A stretch of DNA of 64,000 nt from the NCBI RefSeq assembly GCF_009831765.1, contig NZ_WSSB01000006.1:124001-188000 (forward strand), written 5' to 3'. The notes under the pieces are model-generated. The model was not told the origin of the DNA. It ran no database searches and saw nothing but the letters and a program-made list of their open reading frames with translations. Origin of the DNA: Craterilacuibacter sinensis (lineage in GTDB: Bacteria; Pseudomonadota; Gammaproteobacteria; Burkholderiales; Chromobacteriaceae). The translations under genes were made by a program, and so were the position numbers. Positions 9,571 to 19,606 of this stretch are shown here, piece by piece (within the stretch, counting starts at the first letter, position 1; each line of letters opens with the position of its first letter).

Positions 9571-9600
9571 GGCGGCGGAATCAGACCCTGCCGCCTTTTT
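9571..9600. terminator. Terminator between the MDR gene and PII gene
   Basis: Stem GGCGGC (9571-9576) / GCCGCC (9590-9595) followed by a T run on the plus strand. On the minus strand the stem is followed by a TTAATTA stretch, so it may also serve the PII gene. Confidence 0.7.
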
Positions 9601-9616
9601 TCATGGCCAAGCCGCT

Positions 9617-10012
<396 letters not shown>

Positions 10013-10100
10013 TTATTACATCGTTGACCGGTATTGCTTATAAAAAACCCTATTATCCTGTATTATTCACCGCTTCCCTGGTATTTGTTGCGGGTGTCGA

Positions 10101-13100
10101 ATGTCCTATATTCTCAAGCTGCGGGGTGGTGCTGCCCTGTCTTCTTTCCGTCTGGAAAAATTACTTGATGCAGCCCTTGATGCCGGTTTGCCCAAGTTGG
10201 CGATATCCGCCGAATTCTGGCACTTTGCTGACAGCAGCGAAGCGCTAACTGAACAAGAGCAGGCTGTGCTGGCACAGCTGCTGACTTATGGTGCGCCGCT
10301 GCTCTCTGCGCCAGCCGCCGGTGAACTGTTTCTGGTGACGCCGCGTCTGGGAACGCTGTCGCCATGGGCCTCCAAGGCTAGCGATATTGCCAGCCATTGC
10401 GGGCTTGAAAAAATCCGCCGTATCGAGCGTGGCGTTGCTTTTTATATTGATGGCGCGGCTGCGCTGGACGAAGCGGCACGCCATACCTTGCTGGCGCTGC
10501 TGCACGACCGCATGACGGAAACGGTGCTCTTTAGCCTGGATGAGGCTGAGCGCCTGTTTACCCATTTCGATCCACAGCCGATGAGCTCGGTCGATATCCT
10601 GGCCGGTGGGCGCGATGCCTTGCTGCTGGCCAATGGCGAACTGGGTCTGGCCTTGTCCGATGATGAAGTCGACTATCTGGTCGACAACTTCACGCGTATG
10701 GGGCGTAATCCTACTGACGTCGAATTGATGATGTTCGCACAGGCCAACTCCGAACATTGCCGTCACAAGATCTTCAATGCCGACTTTATCGTCGATGGCG
10801 AGCAAAAGGCCAAATCGCTGTTCCGCATGATACGCGACACGCATGATGCGCATCCTGAAGGTACGCTGGTTGCCTATAGCGATAACTCCTCGGTGATCGA
10901 AGGCGGCTTTATCGAGCGCTTTTATCCTGCGGCCGATTCGCATCAATATGGCTTTACCCAAGAGCCGACCGCCATTCTGATGAAGGTGGAAACGCATAAC
11001 CACCCGACGGCCATTTCGCCATTTGCCGGTGCGGCAACCGGTAACGGTGGCGAAATTCGCGACGAAGGTGCAACCGGTCGCGGCTCGCGCCCGAAAGCCG
11101 GACTGACCGGTTTCTCCGTGTCCAACCTGAATATTCCCGGCTTCAAGCAGCCGTGGGAAGCGTACAGCGAAACGCAGGCCGAATACGGCAAGCCCGGGCG
11201 TATTGCGTCCGCGCTGGACATCATGCTGGAAGGGCCGATTGGTGGTGCTGCCTTCAATAACGAATTCGGCCGCCCGAATCTGGCCGGCTACTTCCGTACT
11301 TTTGAAGAAGAAGTGCAAGGCGAGATGCGCGGCTACCACAAGCCGATCATGATCGCCGGTGGCGCCGGCAATATCCAGAACCAGCAGATCCATAAAAACA
11401 TCATTCCGGAAGGCGCCTTGCTGATCCAGTTAGGTGGTCCTAGCCTGTTGATCGGTCTGGGTGGTGGTGCTGCTTCGTCGATGGATACCGGTGCCAATAG
11501 CGAAAACCTGGATTTCGATTCGGTACAGCGCGGCAACCCCGAAATCGAGCGCCGTTGCCAGGAGGTGATTGATCGCTGCTGGCAGCGCGGTACGGCCAAC
11601 CCTATCGAGTCGATACATGATGTCGGAGCGGGTGGCCTGTCCAATGCCTTCCCCGAGCTGGTGAATGATGCCGGTCGCGGTGCTATTTTCGAGCTGCGCA
11701 AAGTGCATCTGGAAGAGTCGGGCATGAGCCCGATGCAGATCTGGTCGAACGAATCGCAAGAGCGCTATGTGCTGGCCATCATGCCGGATGCGCTGGATGT
11801 GTTTACCGCTATTTGCGAGCGCGAGCGTTGCCCGTTTGCCGTGCTGGGTGTGGCAACTGATGACGGACATCTGCAGGTGCGCGACGATGTGTTCGGCAAT
11901 AAGCCGGTTGATATGCCGCTTAATGTGCTCTTGGGCAAGCCGCCGCGCATGACGCGCGATGTGTCCAGCGTTGTGCAGCCGGAGCAGGTGTTTGATGCTT
12001 CGCGTTTCCCGCTTAAGGAAACCGCCTATCGCATCTTGCGTCTGCCAAGCGTGGCCGACAAGAGCTTTTTGATCACGATTGGTGACCGCACCGTGGGCGG
12101 CATGACGGCGCGTGACCAGATGGTAGGCCGCTGGCAGGTGCCGGTAGCCGACGTGGCCGTCACGACCATGGGTTTCAACAGTATCCGTGGTGAAGCTATG
12201 GCCATGGGTGAGCGTACGCCTACCGCACTCTTTAACGCGCCGGCCTCAGGGCGTCTGGCGGTTGGGGAAGCGCTGACCAATATTGCCGCCAGCTTTGTCG
12301 GCAATATTGGCAACGTCAAACTGTCGGCCAACTGGATGGCCGCTGCCGGCCATCCGGGAGAAGACGCCAATCTGTACCGCACGGTCGAAGCTGTTTCTAA
12401 TATGTGCCAGCAAGTCGGCGTCAGCATTCCGGTTGGCAAGGATTCGCTGTCGATGAAGACGGTATGGTCGGATGCAGAGGGCAAAAAATCGGTGACGGCG
12501 CCGCTGTCGCTGGTGGTCTCTGCCTTCTCGCCGGTCGAGGATGTCAGAAAGACGGTGACGCCGGAGATCAAGGCCGATAAGGATACCGACATCATCCTGA
12601 TCGATCTGGGCTATGGCCGCTGCCGTCTGGGCGGTTCGGCTTATGCTCAGGTATGGAAGGCGATGGAAGGGCGGGCTCCGGACGTGGAAAGTCCGATGCA
12701 GCTGGCCAGCTTCTTCAATACTATCCAGTCGCTGCTGCGCGACGACATGCTGTTGGCCTATCATGACCGCTCCGATGGCGGCCTGTTTGCCACCTTGTCC
12801 GAAATGATGTTTGCCAGTCGTACCGGTTTGTCCATCGATTTGCAGGAGCTGGTAATCGAGCGGCGCAATACCCAGCGCTATATTGCCGATTTCGTACAGC
12901 CGACACCGGAAGCCGCAACCCATGGCCGCATTATGCGTGTCCTGTTCAATGAAGAACTGGGTGCGGTGCTGCAGGTCAAGAAGGGTCACACCTCCGAAGT
13001 GATCTCGCGCTTTATGAAGGCGGGTATCGGGCGCGAGCTGTTCGTGCTGGGCAAGATTAACAGCAAGGATCGCCTGATCATCAAGCATCGTGGCGAAGAG

Positions 13101-14057
13101 CTGCTGAACGAAAGCCGTACCGATTTGCAGCGTGCCTGGAGCGAGACCAGCTACCGTATGCAGCGTCTGCGCGACAATCCGGCCTGCGCCGACAGCGAAC
13201 ATCTGCTTTTGTCCGATAACAAGGCGCGTGGCCTGTTTGCCGAGCTATCGTTCAATCCGCACGACAATCCGGCAGCGCCATTTATTGCCACCGGCAAGCG
13301 TCCGCGCATGGCGGTATTGCGCGAGCAGGGTGTCAACGGCCAGATCGAGATGGCAGCGGCGTTTGACCGTGCCGGCTTCGAAGCGGTCGACGTGCATATG
13401 AGCGACATTATTGCCGGACGTGTTTCTCTGGCCGACTTCAAGGGCCTGGCCGCTTGTGGTGGTTTCAGTTATGGCGATGTGTTGGGAGCAGGGGAAGGTT
13501 GGGCCAAGAGCATCCTCTTTAACGCGCGGGCGCGTGACGAGTTCAGTGCTTTCTTTGCGCGCCATGACAGCTTTGCTCTGGGCGTGTGCAACGGTTGCCA
13601 GATGATGTCCAATTTGTCGGCTATCATTCCGGGTGCTGAAGCCTGGCCCAAGTTCCAGCGTAATGCGTCCGAGCAGTTTGAGGCGCGCTTTGCCATGGTG
13701 GAAGTACCGGCTTCGCCATCCATTTTCCTGAGCGATATGGTGGGCAGCCAGTTGCCGGTCGTGGTCAGCCACGGCGAAGGCCGTGCGGTGTTTGCGCCCG
13801 GCAAGGAAAATGATGCCGCAATTGCTTTGCGCTACATCGATTTTGCAGGCCGTCCGACTGAGACCTATCCGATGAACCCGAACGGTTCGCCAGGCGGCAT
13901 CACCGGTGTGACAACAGCCGATGGCCGCTTCACCATCATGATGCCGCACCCTGAGCGCGTATTCCGCACCGTGCAGAACAGCTGGCATCCGGAGTCCTGG
14001 GGCGAGAACGGCGGCTGGTTCCGCATGTTTGCCTCTGCGCGGCGTTGGGTGGCGTAA
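10101..14057 (+). CDS. purL: Phosphoribosylformylglycinamidine synthase (FGAM synthase)
   Basis: A 1318-residue, single-chain (large type) PurL. It makes FGAM from FGAR, glutamine and ATP in step 4 of purine synthesis. In order there are an N-terminal domain, the ATP-binding segment with [19 protein letters not shown], a second AIR-synthase-like half, and a C-terminal glutamine amidotransferase with nucleophile C1163 (GVCNGCQMM) and a His/Glu pair in MPHPERVFR. The upstream 145 bases are AT-rich with several TATTAT-like boxes. A strong terminator follows. A complete, ordinary copy. Confidence 0.98.
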   Translation: MSYILKLRGGAALSSFRLEKLLDAALDAGLPKLAISAEFWHFADSSEALTEQEQAVLAQLLTYGAPLLSAPAAGELFLVTPRLGTLSPWASKASDIASHCGLEKIRRIERGVAFYIDGAAALDEAARHTLLALLHDRMTETVLFSLDEAERLFTHFDPQPMSSVDILAGGRDALLLANGELGLALSDDEVDYLVDNFTRMGRNPTDVELMMFAQANSEHCRHKIFNADFIVDGEQKAKSLFRMIRDTHDAHPEGTLVAYSDNSSVIEGGFIERFYPAADSHQYGFTQEPTAILMKVETHNHPTAISPFAGAATGNGGEIRDEGATGRGSRPKAGLTGFSVSNLNIPGFKQPWEAYSETQAEYGKPGRIASALDIMLEGPIGGAAFNNEFGRPNLAGYFRTFEEEVQGEMRGYHKPIMIAGGAGNIQNQQIHKNIIPEGALLIQLGGPSLLIGLGGGAASSMDTGANSENLDFDSVQRGNPEIERRCQEVIDRCWQRGTANPIESIHDVGAGGLSNAFPELVNDAGRGAIFELRKVHLEESGMSPMQIWSNESQERYVLAIMPDALDVFTAICERERCPFAVLGVATDDGHLQVRDDVFGNKPVDMPLNVLLGKPPRMTRDVSSVVQPEQVFDASRFPLKETAYRILRLPSVADKSFLITIGDRTVGGMTARDQMVGRWQVPVADVAVTTMGFNSIRGEAMAMGERTPTALFNAPASGRLAVGEALTNIAASFVGNIGNVKLSANWMAAAGHPGEDANLYRTVEAVSNMCQQVGVSIPVGKDSLSMKTVWSDAEGKKSVTAPLSLVVSAFSPVEDVRKTVTPEIKADKDTDIILIDLGYGRCRLGGSAYAQVWKAMEGRAPDVESPMQLASFFNTIQSLLRDDMLLAYHDRSDGGLFATLSEMMFASRTGLSIDLQELVIERRNTQRYIADFVQPTPEAATHGRIMRVLFNEELGAVLQVKKGHTSEVISRFMKAGIGRELFVLGKINSKDRLIIKHRGEELLNESRTDLQRAWSETSYRMQRLRDNPACADSEHLLLSDNKARGLFAELSFNPHDNPAAPFIATGKRPRMAVLREQGVNGQIEMAAAFDRAGFEAVDVHMSDIIAGRVSLADFKGLAACGGFSYGDVLGAGEGWAKSILFNARARDEFSAFFARHDSFALGVCNGCQMMSNLSAIIPGAEAWPKFQRNASEQFEARFAMVEVPASPSIFLSDMVGSQLPVVVSHGEGRAVFAPGKENDAAIALRYIDFAGRPTETYPMNPNGSPGGITGVTTADGRFTIMMPHPERVFRTVQNSWHPESWGENGGWFRMFASARRWVA

Positions 14058-14085
14058 AGCAAGTGTAGCGTGTGGTAACAAGTTG

Positions 14086-14116
14086 AAACGGGTGCCCTAT
14101 GGCACCCGTTTTTTTT
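14086..14116 (+). terminator. Rho-independent terminator of purL
   Basis: AAACGGGTGCC (14086-14096) / GGCACCCGTTT (14101-14111) with a 4-base loop, running into eight T. Confidence 0.9.
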
Positions 14117-14196
14117 GCGCCTGCCACTATTTGATCAAAATTGCATTGGGCATCTTTACAGTAAACTGTGTAAACACATAACATGTTATCTATTAT

Positions 14197-14221
14197 CCGC
14201 TGCAACCATGTATTGCAGCGG
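14197..14221 (+). promoter_or_regulatory. Hairpin in the leader of the globin-EAL gene
   Basis: Perfect 9-base stem CCGCTGCAA / TTGCAGCGG with a 7-base loop, followed at 14233-14247 by a smaller ACCGC/GCGGT stem. It has no T tract, so it is not a terminator. The leader does not show the conserved core of a c-di-GMP riboswitch. Confidence 0.35.
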
Positions 14222-14267
14222 GCTAGCGTAGGACCGCTTGAGGCGGTTATTGCCGGGGGTATGACAA

Positions 14268-16544
14268 TTGGACCGAGTGATTCGCGATGCGGTGTTACCT
14301 GCCCGTTTCGGGCAGGTTGAAGGGCTAGAGGAAATATGCCGGCTGGTCGGCTATGACCATGTGCAACAAGCGTTACTGGCAAAGTATGCGGGTGCCTTGA
14401 CAGGGCTGACCCAGGGTTTTGGTCAGCGCTATTTCGGGCAGTTGCTTGAATCCCATCAGGCCGCTCAGGCATTGCTGCCGCATCTGGGATCCCGCTTGTG
14501 CCTGCTGACCGATCAACAGCAAAAACATCACCATGATCTTTTGTGTTTGCCGCTGGACGAGGCTCAAGCCCTGCGTGCACGGCAGCTAGGAGAGATGCAT
14601 GCCCGTATCGGCATGGATCCGTCTTATCTGGCAGGGCTGGGGGAGCTGCATATCCAGGCTTTTTCTGCCGCCATCGCTTGCCTGTCGCTGGATGCTTCAC
14701 AGCAGGCACTGTTGCTGCAGTGCGTGCGCAAACGGGTGGGCGCCGACATGGTGTTGCAATTGTCTGGTGCGCTGGAGTTGCCGTCGCCTTTGCGTGTTCA
14801 GTCAGCGGATTTATTTCAGGTCGAGCAATTTTCCCGCCTGCTCTCCGAGCTAAGCAATCGGGAAGCCTCTTCATTAGCGGCGAGCACCTTGCCGCAATAT
14901 CTGATCGAACTTTGTGGGCAGCATGGCTTTCCTGCCGCCAGCCTGTACGGCTTACCCAACGGGCAGTTGCTGGCGGGTAAGCGCAGTGCGCCAGTCGATG
15001 CGGCGTTGTCACATATCATTCTGGAGACGCTGGCTGGCAGTCATCAGCCCTGCGCCTGTAGCACCTGCTATCCGGCACTGATCACGGTGCCGCTCATCGG
15101 CTCCGGCAAGCCGCTTGCCTTGCTGGTTTTGGCTACGGAAGAAGCGGGCAGTCTGCAGCCGTCTGTACACGGCATACTCGCTGCGATAGGGCGCGAGGCC
15201 GCACGCTTGTTGCTCGCCGCAGTCGGGCAAGCAACGCTGACGCCTGCAGAGCAGGAGCTGGCCTATTTATCCCATTACGATAGCCTGACCGGTTTATCCA
15301 ATCGCACCCACTTGCTGGCACTACTGGATGGCATGCCCTCTGGCGAGCGCTGGGTAGCGGTACTGGCAATTGATGGTTTTCACGAAATCAATGCACGGCT
15401 TGGACATGATTTCGGCGATCGGGTATTGCTCAGCTGCGCCAGCCGGATCACGCCAATGCTGCCCCCCGGGAGCGGCGTGGGACGGGTAGGTGCGGCGCGC
15501 TTTTTGTTGTATGGCCATGGTGCCGAGGTGCAGCTGGACAGTCTGATCGCGTCCATTGTGCATGTGCTTGAGCAGCCTATTGATCTGGGTAGCGAGCATG
15601 TCCAGATCAAGCTCAGCGGCGGTGTGGTGATGGATAAAAGCGGGGGCTGTCAGGGGGCAACCTTGCTGCGTCGTGCCGATCTGGCGCTAATCCGGGCCCG
15701 GCATAAAGGCAATAGCCACTGGCATTATTACGATGCTGCGATGGACGAGGAAATCCGTCAGTTACACTGTCTGCGTACCGAGTTCTCCCAAGCACTGGCA
15801 CGGGACGAGTTGGTATTATTTTTCCAGCCCAAGATTAATTTGCATACACATGCCGTAATTGGTGTCGAGGTTCTGGTGCGCTGGCGAAAAGACGGACGCT
15901 ATATCGCGCCGGGCCAGTTTTTCCCTGCAATTGAAGCGACAGACCTGATGCGCCTGCTCGATAGCTGGGTGTTAAGAGAGACCCTGCGCCATCTCGCGAA
16001 CTGGCAGCGTCAGTTTCGGGCGTTACCTGTCAGTGTCAATCTCTCAGCCATGAGCCTCAAGCATGATGATTTTCTGCCCATGGTTGAGCGCCTGCTGGCG
16101 CAGTATCCACAAGTCGCCTGCTTGCTTGAGATCGAGGTGCTGGAAACCCTGTCGCAGCAGGAAGCCATGCAAATCGCACACAAGCTTGAGCATTGCCGTG
16201 CCTTGGGTATTCGTATCGCACTGGACGACTTTGGTACCGGCGCGTCATCGCTGGTTCATCTTCAGCAATTGCCGTTTGACACTATCAAGATCGACCAGCG
16301 TTTCGTACGTCAGATGATAGAGTTTCCCGATAACGAGGCTATTATCCGCAGCATGGTTTCTTATGCCAGTCATAGCGGACGCCGTCTGGTAGCCGAGGGT
16401 ATCGAGAGTCAGCCCATCTGGCAGCGCCTGCTTGAACTGGGTTGTGAAGAGGGGCAGGGCTACGAGATTTCGCCTCCCATGTCGGAAGAGACACTCGCTT
16501 TATGGCTGATGGAGTGGCATGCCGGTGCGGCCATGCCGGCTTGA
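14268..16544 (+). CDS. Globin-coupled GAF-GGDEF-EAL signalling protein
   Basis: A 758-residue cytoplasmic protein with no membrane segments. Residues 20-165 look like a globin-coupled sensor; H111 in GEMHARIGMDPSY would be the proximal haem ligand. Residues 185-320 resemble a GAF domain. The GGDEF domain (333-490) is degenerate: GAARF (408-412) replaces GGDEF, so no cyclase activity is expected. The EAL domain (500-750) keeps E534, N591, E621, D653/D654, K674, E710 and Q730, so c-di-GMP phosphodiesterase activity is likely. The start is TTG with GGGGGT 8 bases upstream; a GTG three codons later is the alternative. Oxygen control of c-di-GMP breakdown is an inference from the domains. Confidence 0.85.
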   Translation: MDRVIRDAVLPARFGQVEGLEEICRLVGYDHVQQALLAKYAGALTGLTQGFGQRYFGQLLESHQAAQALLPHLGSRLCLLTDQQQKHHHDLLCLPLDEAQALRARQLGEMHARIGMDPSYLAGLGELHIQAFSAAIACLSLDASQQALLLQCVRKRVGADMVLQLSGALELPSPLRVQSADLFQVEQFSRLLSELSNREASSLAASTLPQYLIELCGQHGFPAASLYGLPNGQLLAGKRSAPVDAALSHIILETLAGSHQPCACSTCYPALITVPLIGSGKPLALLVLATEEAGSLQPSVHGILAAIGREAARLLLAAVGQATLTPAEQELAYLSHYDSLTGLSNRTHLLALLDGMPSGERWVAVLAIDGFHEINARLGHDFGDRVLLSCASRITPMLPPGSGVGRVGAARFLLYGHGAEVQLDSLIASIVHVLEQPIDLGSEHVQIKLSGGVVMDKSGGCQGATLLRRADLALIRARHKGNSHWHYYDAAMDEEIRQLHCLRTEFSQALARDELVLFFQPKINLHTHAVIGVEVLVRWRKDGRYIAPGQFFPAIEATDLMRLLDSWVLRETLRHLANWQRQFRALPVSVNLSAMSLKHDDFLPMVERLLAQYPQVACLLEIEVLETLSQQEAMQIAHKLEHCRALGIRIALDDFGTGASSLVHLQQLPFDTIKIDQRFVRQMIEFPDNEAIIRSMVSYASHSGRRLVAEGIESQPIWQRLLELGCEEGQGYEISPPMSEETLALWLMEWHAGAAMPA

Positions 16545-16728
16545 ATTTAGCCGTTTCATGGCTCATGACGCGAATATTTGGCATCTGGCGCATTAAAAAG
16601 TGTATTTCCTCGGATGTGTTCACTTGAGATAGTTTGTGCTTTTACTTTACGCTCTCTGAAAAGATTGCAATAACAATCGTCCATACTTTGGAAAAAGTAT
16701 AAATAAAGTCTCGCAACACCGGCAGGAT

Positions 16729-17041
16729 GTGGCGCAGGAGATGGGCAGGACCGCATGGGCGGGTTTTGTGCTGGGCTTGTTCCTGCTCGCTGCAACCTTG
16801 ATTACTTCTCTGCCGGACGGCATGCCGATCGGGGTTTGGCGCTGTGTCGGCCTAGCGCTGTTGATGGAGACCACCTTGTTGCCTATTCTGATGTTCCCGC
16901 GATTAGGCTTGGGCATCATCGGCGCCTTACGCTAACCCAACCATCTTTCTTTTCCTTGGCGGCTTTATCCTCGGTCAGGTGCTGGAGCGCTGGAATTTGC
17001 CCAAGCGTATCGCGTTGTTGACGCTGCGCGTCGTGGGTTAG
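16729..17041 (+). pseudogene. DASS/SLC13 transporter remnant (frameshifted, truncated)
   Basis: Two plus-strand frames join across about position 16930. The first ends ...ETTLLPILMFPRLGLGIIGALR-stop. The second reads YANPTIFLFLGGFILGQVLE and ends at a stop at 17039-17041. Together they match the N-terminal part of divalent anion:Na+ symporters, whose family text is TEAxPIPVTALLPxxLFPLLG...YANPxIFLFLGGF. The usual WWITEA segment is shortened, a shift breaks the frame, and the remaining two thirds of the protein are missing. Dead gene; it marks the left part of the disturbed region. Confidence 0.7.
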
Positions 17042-17066
17042 CAGTCGCGTCTCCAGATTGCCGGCT

Positions 17067-17276
17067 TCATGCCGGCGACTGCCTCCTAAGATATTCCCTC
17101 CTATGTAGCGCATAGTCCAGTGATGCTGTGCGATGGGGCAACTGTTTGAGCACTTGTTCGCGGTAGCGCTCCTCATAGTAGTCAACACCCGGATCGGCAT
17201 AGTTCATGCCATAGTGCTGCTTTCGCATGACAAGCAATGCGGCCGCAATTCGGCGCGTAGCTTTCTGGTGTGGCAC
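17067..17276 (-). pseudogene. Transposase-like C-terminal fragment
   Basis: A short minus-strand frame reads ...MNYADPGVDYYEERYREQVL and continues KQLPHRTASL. This resembles the C-terminal end of some insertion-sequence transposases, but I cannot name the IS family. No terminal inverted repeats and no catalytic part are seen. It is best read as a scrap left by a past insertion. Confidence 0.35.
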
Positions 17277-18167
17277 GGGTGCTTACTAAATGCATAGACA
17301 CCGCTACCAGCCAAGTGATCCGCGCAGGCAGAAGCGTTGCTGTCGCAGACAGTCCACGACTAACAATAGGTAATATTTAAAATATATGGCATATGCGGTA
17401 GTCGCCATGTTTATCGGCACACCCGTGCACAAGGTGGTGCTGTGGTGGTCGCTGCTTTGGAGTAGTAAGCAGTGAAAAGGCGTTGCCGAATCAGGGACGG
17501 TGTGCAAAGTCACATTAGCGACTGTGCAAGATTTTGAGTTAGTGGTGTGAGAAAAGCATGCTGATGATCATCGACACAGTTTGATCGAAAAGGCCATGCC
17601 GCGCTTTAAGCTACAGAGCAGGGTAACTATTGAATTGCCTAGCGTTGTACCTGATGAAAAACGCCTGTTTTGAGTACCTCAAATCGGCTGTGAATGCCGC
17701 TCATGGTGGCACGTATCTTAAAGTTCGCGGGAGTTGGGAGAGGCTAGATCTATTGTGGCGTTATTTGATTTAGGTGATGATAAATAAATATATAGGGTAG
17801 AAGTTTTTAACCATATGGTATTTATTTTCATTATTTCCGCTGAGGAAAATATATTATCGACATTGATTGATATATTACATATTACTATTATATTTATGTC
17901 ATATTCCGCCAAGAAAATAATTTCCGCCTGCTTCCGAGTGTTGACTTGCACATTGCTCGGGTTTATATTTAATTTCACTTGCTTAATGGTTTGAATAAAG
18001 CTTGGATTTTTTAAAGTAATATATTCCGGGTGTTCAGGCGTCTGCATTTATGTAGGCTGCTATACATTTAGTATTCCGGATTAGGTCGTGGCAGCTGCCG
18101 ATATAGAAGTGGATTATATGCTTGCCACGCAACACTCTTAAATACAGCAAAAAGGTTTGGTACTATT
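17277..18167. other. AT-rich gap without a supported gene
   Basis: About 890 bases separate the transposase scrap from the triple RidA gene. GC falls sharply from about 17.7 to 18.15 kb. Short open frames on both strands have no recognisable product and unfavourable composition. The promoter of the triple RidA gene must lie at the right end. No direct repeat of the ssrA 3' end was found here. Confidence 0.5.
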
Positions 18168-19439
18168 ATGAGTAGCTATAACGCGGTATTAGCAAGAAAT
18201 ACAGAAAATGCACCTAAAGCTATTGGGCTGTATTCGCAGACTGTAGCTTTTTCTCATTATAATAATCTTTCCGCCCAGTTACCGGTCGATCCAAAAACTG
18301 GTAAATTGGTCGCTGGTGATGTTAAAGAGCAGGCTGGGCAGTGCTTCAATAATATCAAGGCAGTTGTGGAAAGTATCGACCACGCCATGGACGATGTTGT
18401 TAGGATTACAATCTTCCTAAAGAACATTTCTGATCTTGATGCCGTGAACGAAGTTTACGCATCTTTCTTCTCCGGCTATATGCCAACGCTGACAACTGTT
18501 GCAGTATCCGCTTTGCCTATGGATGCTCTGGTGCAAGTTGAAGCACTTGTCTCGAATGGTGTGGGTACTATTCCTGGTGCACCGCAGGCTGGCGATCTTA
18601 TTAAGACTGCCCGGAATACGGAAAATGCACCGGTTAGCGCACTGTCTACGCAAACGGTTGCATTCTCTCACTACAATAACATTTCGGCTCAATTGCCTAT
18701 CGACGCTAAGACTGGAAAATTGGTGGCGGGTGGAGTGAAAGAGCAAGCAGGTCAGTGCCTGAAGAATGTGAAGGCGATTCTTGAGGGAATCGACGTACCT
18801 TTTGACGATATTGTTAAGGTAAATATCTTCCTCAAAAACTTATCGGATATTGATGCCGTAAACGAAGTTTATACGACATTCTTCCCTGATTCGGCTATCG
18901 CTAGAACAGTAGCCTATGTTCCTGCACGTACTGTTATTGCCGCAGCTGCTTTGCCTCTGGATGCTTTGGTGCAAGTCGAAGTGGTTGTATCGCACGGTGA
19001 TGGCACACCTCCGCAAGCGGTTGAGGATAGACATGGTCTCATTATCTGGGCTAACAATACCGACAATGCACCGAAAAATGCACTGTCTACTCAAACTGTA
19101 GCCTTTTCACACTACAACCATATTTCGGCGCAATTGCCTTTGAATCCTAAGACGGGCAAAATGGTGGCGGGCGGTGTTAAGGAGCAGGCTGATCAGTGCC
19201 TGAAAAACATCAAGGCTATTGTCGAGAGTATTGGGCATGTGCTGGGTGACGTGGTTAAGGTTAACATCTTCCTGAAAAACATCGAAGATATGGGGGCTGT
19301 AGACGAGGTTTACACCACGTTCTTCCCTGGTGGTGTGCCTGCACGCAGGACGGTGGGTGTGTCGATGTTGCCTCATGATGCCCTTATCCAGATTGATGTT
19401 GTAGTATCGAATGCAGAAGGTACGCCACCTAAGGCATAA
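18168..19439 (+). CDS. Triple tandem RidA (YjgF/UK114) domain protein
   Basis: 423 residues form three successive RidA-like domains: about 1-140, 141-284 and 285-423. Each carries TQTVAFSHYN or a variant, SAQLP, KEQA(G/D)QC, IFLKN and DAL(V/I)Q. RidA normally is a free trimer of about 130-residue chains that deaminates reactive enamines/imines. Compared with E. coli RidA (Y17, S30, N88, R105, E120), domain 1 has Y22, N94 and E125 but Leu108 for Arg. Domain 2 has Ser160 for Tyr, with N232, R254 and E271. Domain 3 has Ser307, Asp379, R393 and D410. No signal peptide. GC is lower than in neighbours. The ribosome-binding site is weak (AAAGG, 12 bases away). Function unknown. Confidence 0.88.
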   Translation: MSSYNAVLARNTENAPKAIGLYSQTVAFSHYNNLSAQLPVDPKTGKLVAGDVKEQAGQCFNNIKAVVESIDHAMDDVVRITIFLKNISDLDAVNEVYASFFSGYMPTLTTVAVSALPMDALVQVEALVSNGVGTIPGAPQAGDLIKTARNTENAPVSALSTQTVAFSHYNNISAQLPIDAKTGKLVAGGVKEQAGQCLKNVKAILEGIDVPFDDIVKVNIFLKNLSDIDAVNEVYTTFFPDSAIARTVAYVPARTVIAAAALPLDALVQVEVVVSHGDGTPPQAVEDRHGLIIWANNTDNAPKNALSTQTVAFSHYNHISAQLPLNPKTGKMVAGGVKEQADQCLKNIKAIVESIGHVLGDVVKVNIFLKNIEDMGAVDEVYTTFFPGGVPARRTVGVSMLPHDALIQIDVVVSNAEGTPPKA

Positions 19440-19521
19440 CAGCTTTTGTTGGCAAACACGGAAACTATCATGATTTCGTGTTGATGTTGGGGGCGCGCAA
19501 GTCGCATCTCCACCCATAAAT

Positions 19522-19555
19522 GAGGAAGCCGGAATCTATAGGCTTCCTCTTTTTT
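19522..19555 (+). terminator. Rho-independent terminator of the triple RidA gene
   Basis: GAGGAAGCC (19522-19530) / GGCTTCCTC (19541-19549) followed by six T. The gene therefore is its own transcription unit, separate from the integrase. Confidence 0.9.
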
Positions 19556-19606
19556 ATGGGCCGCTTTTATTGAACTGACCTGTCCCGCGCCGCCCGAGGC
19601 GCACTC

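Noticed and set aside
14118-14267. c-di-GMP riboswitch before the globin-EAL gene
   Set aside because: The conserved core of the GEMM class is not present. Only generic hairpins are seen.
17718-18047. 109-codon minus-strand frame in the AT-rich gap
   Set aside because: Ile/Asn-rich composition expected from AT-rich non-coding DNA, no family resemblance and no ribosome-binding site.
18168-19439. Triple RidA as an assembly duplication
   Set aside because: The three copies differ at many bases and residues, and each domain has its own substitutions and linkers. This points to old duplication, not assembly error.
16545-19606. Far attachment repeat of the ssrA 3' end
   Set aside because: I looked for a copy of the last bases of ssrA left of the integrase and found none. 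The island's other boundary may be lost or outside what I can see by eye.
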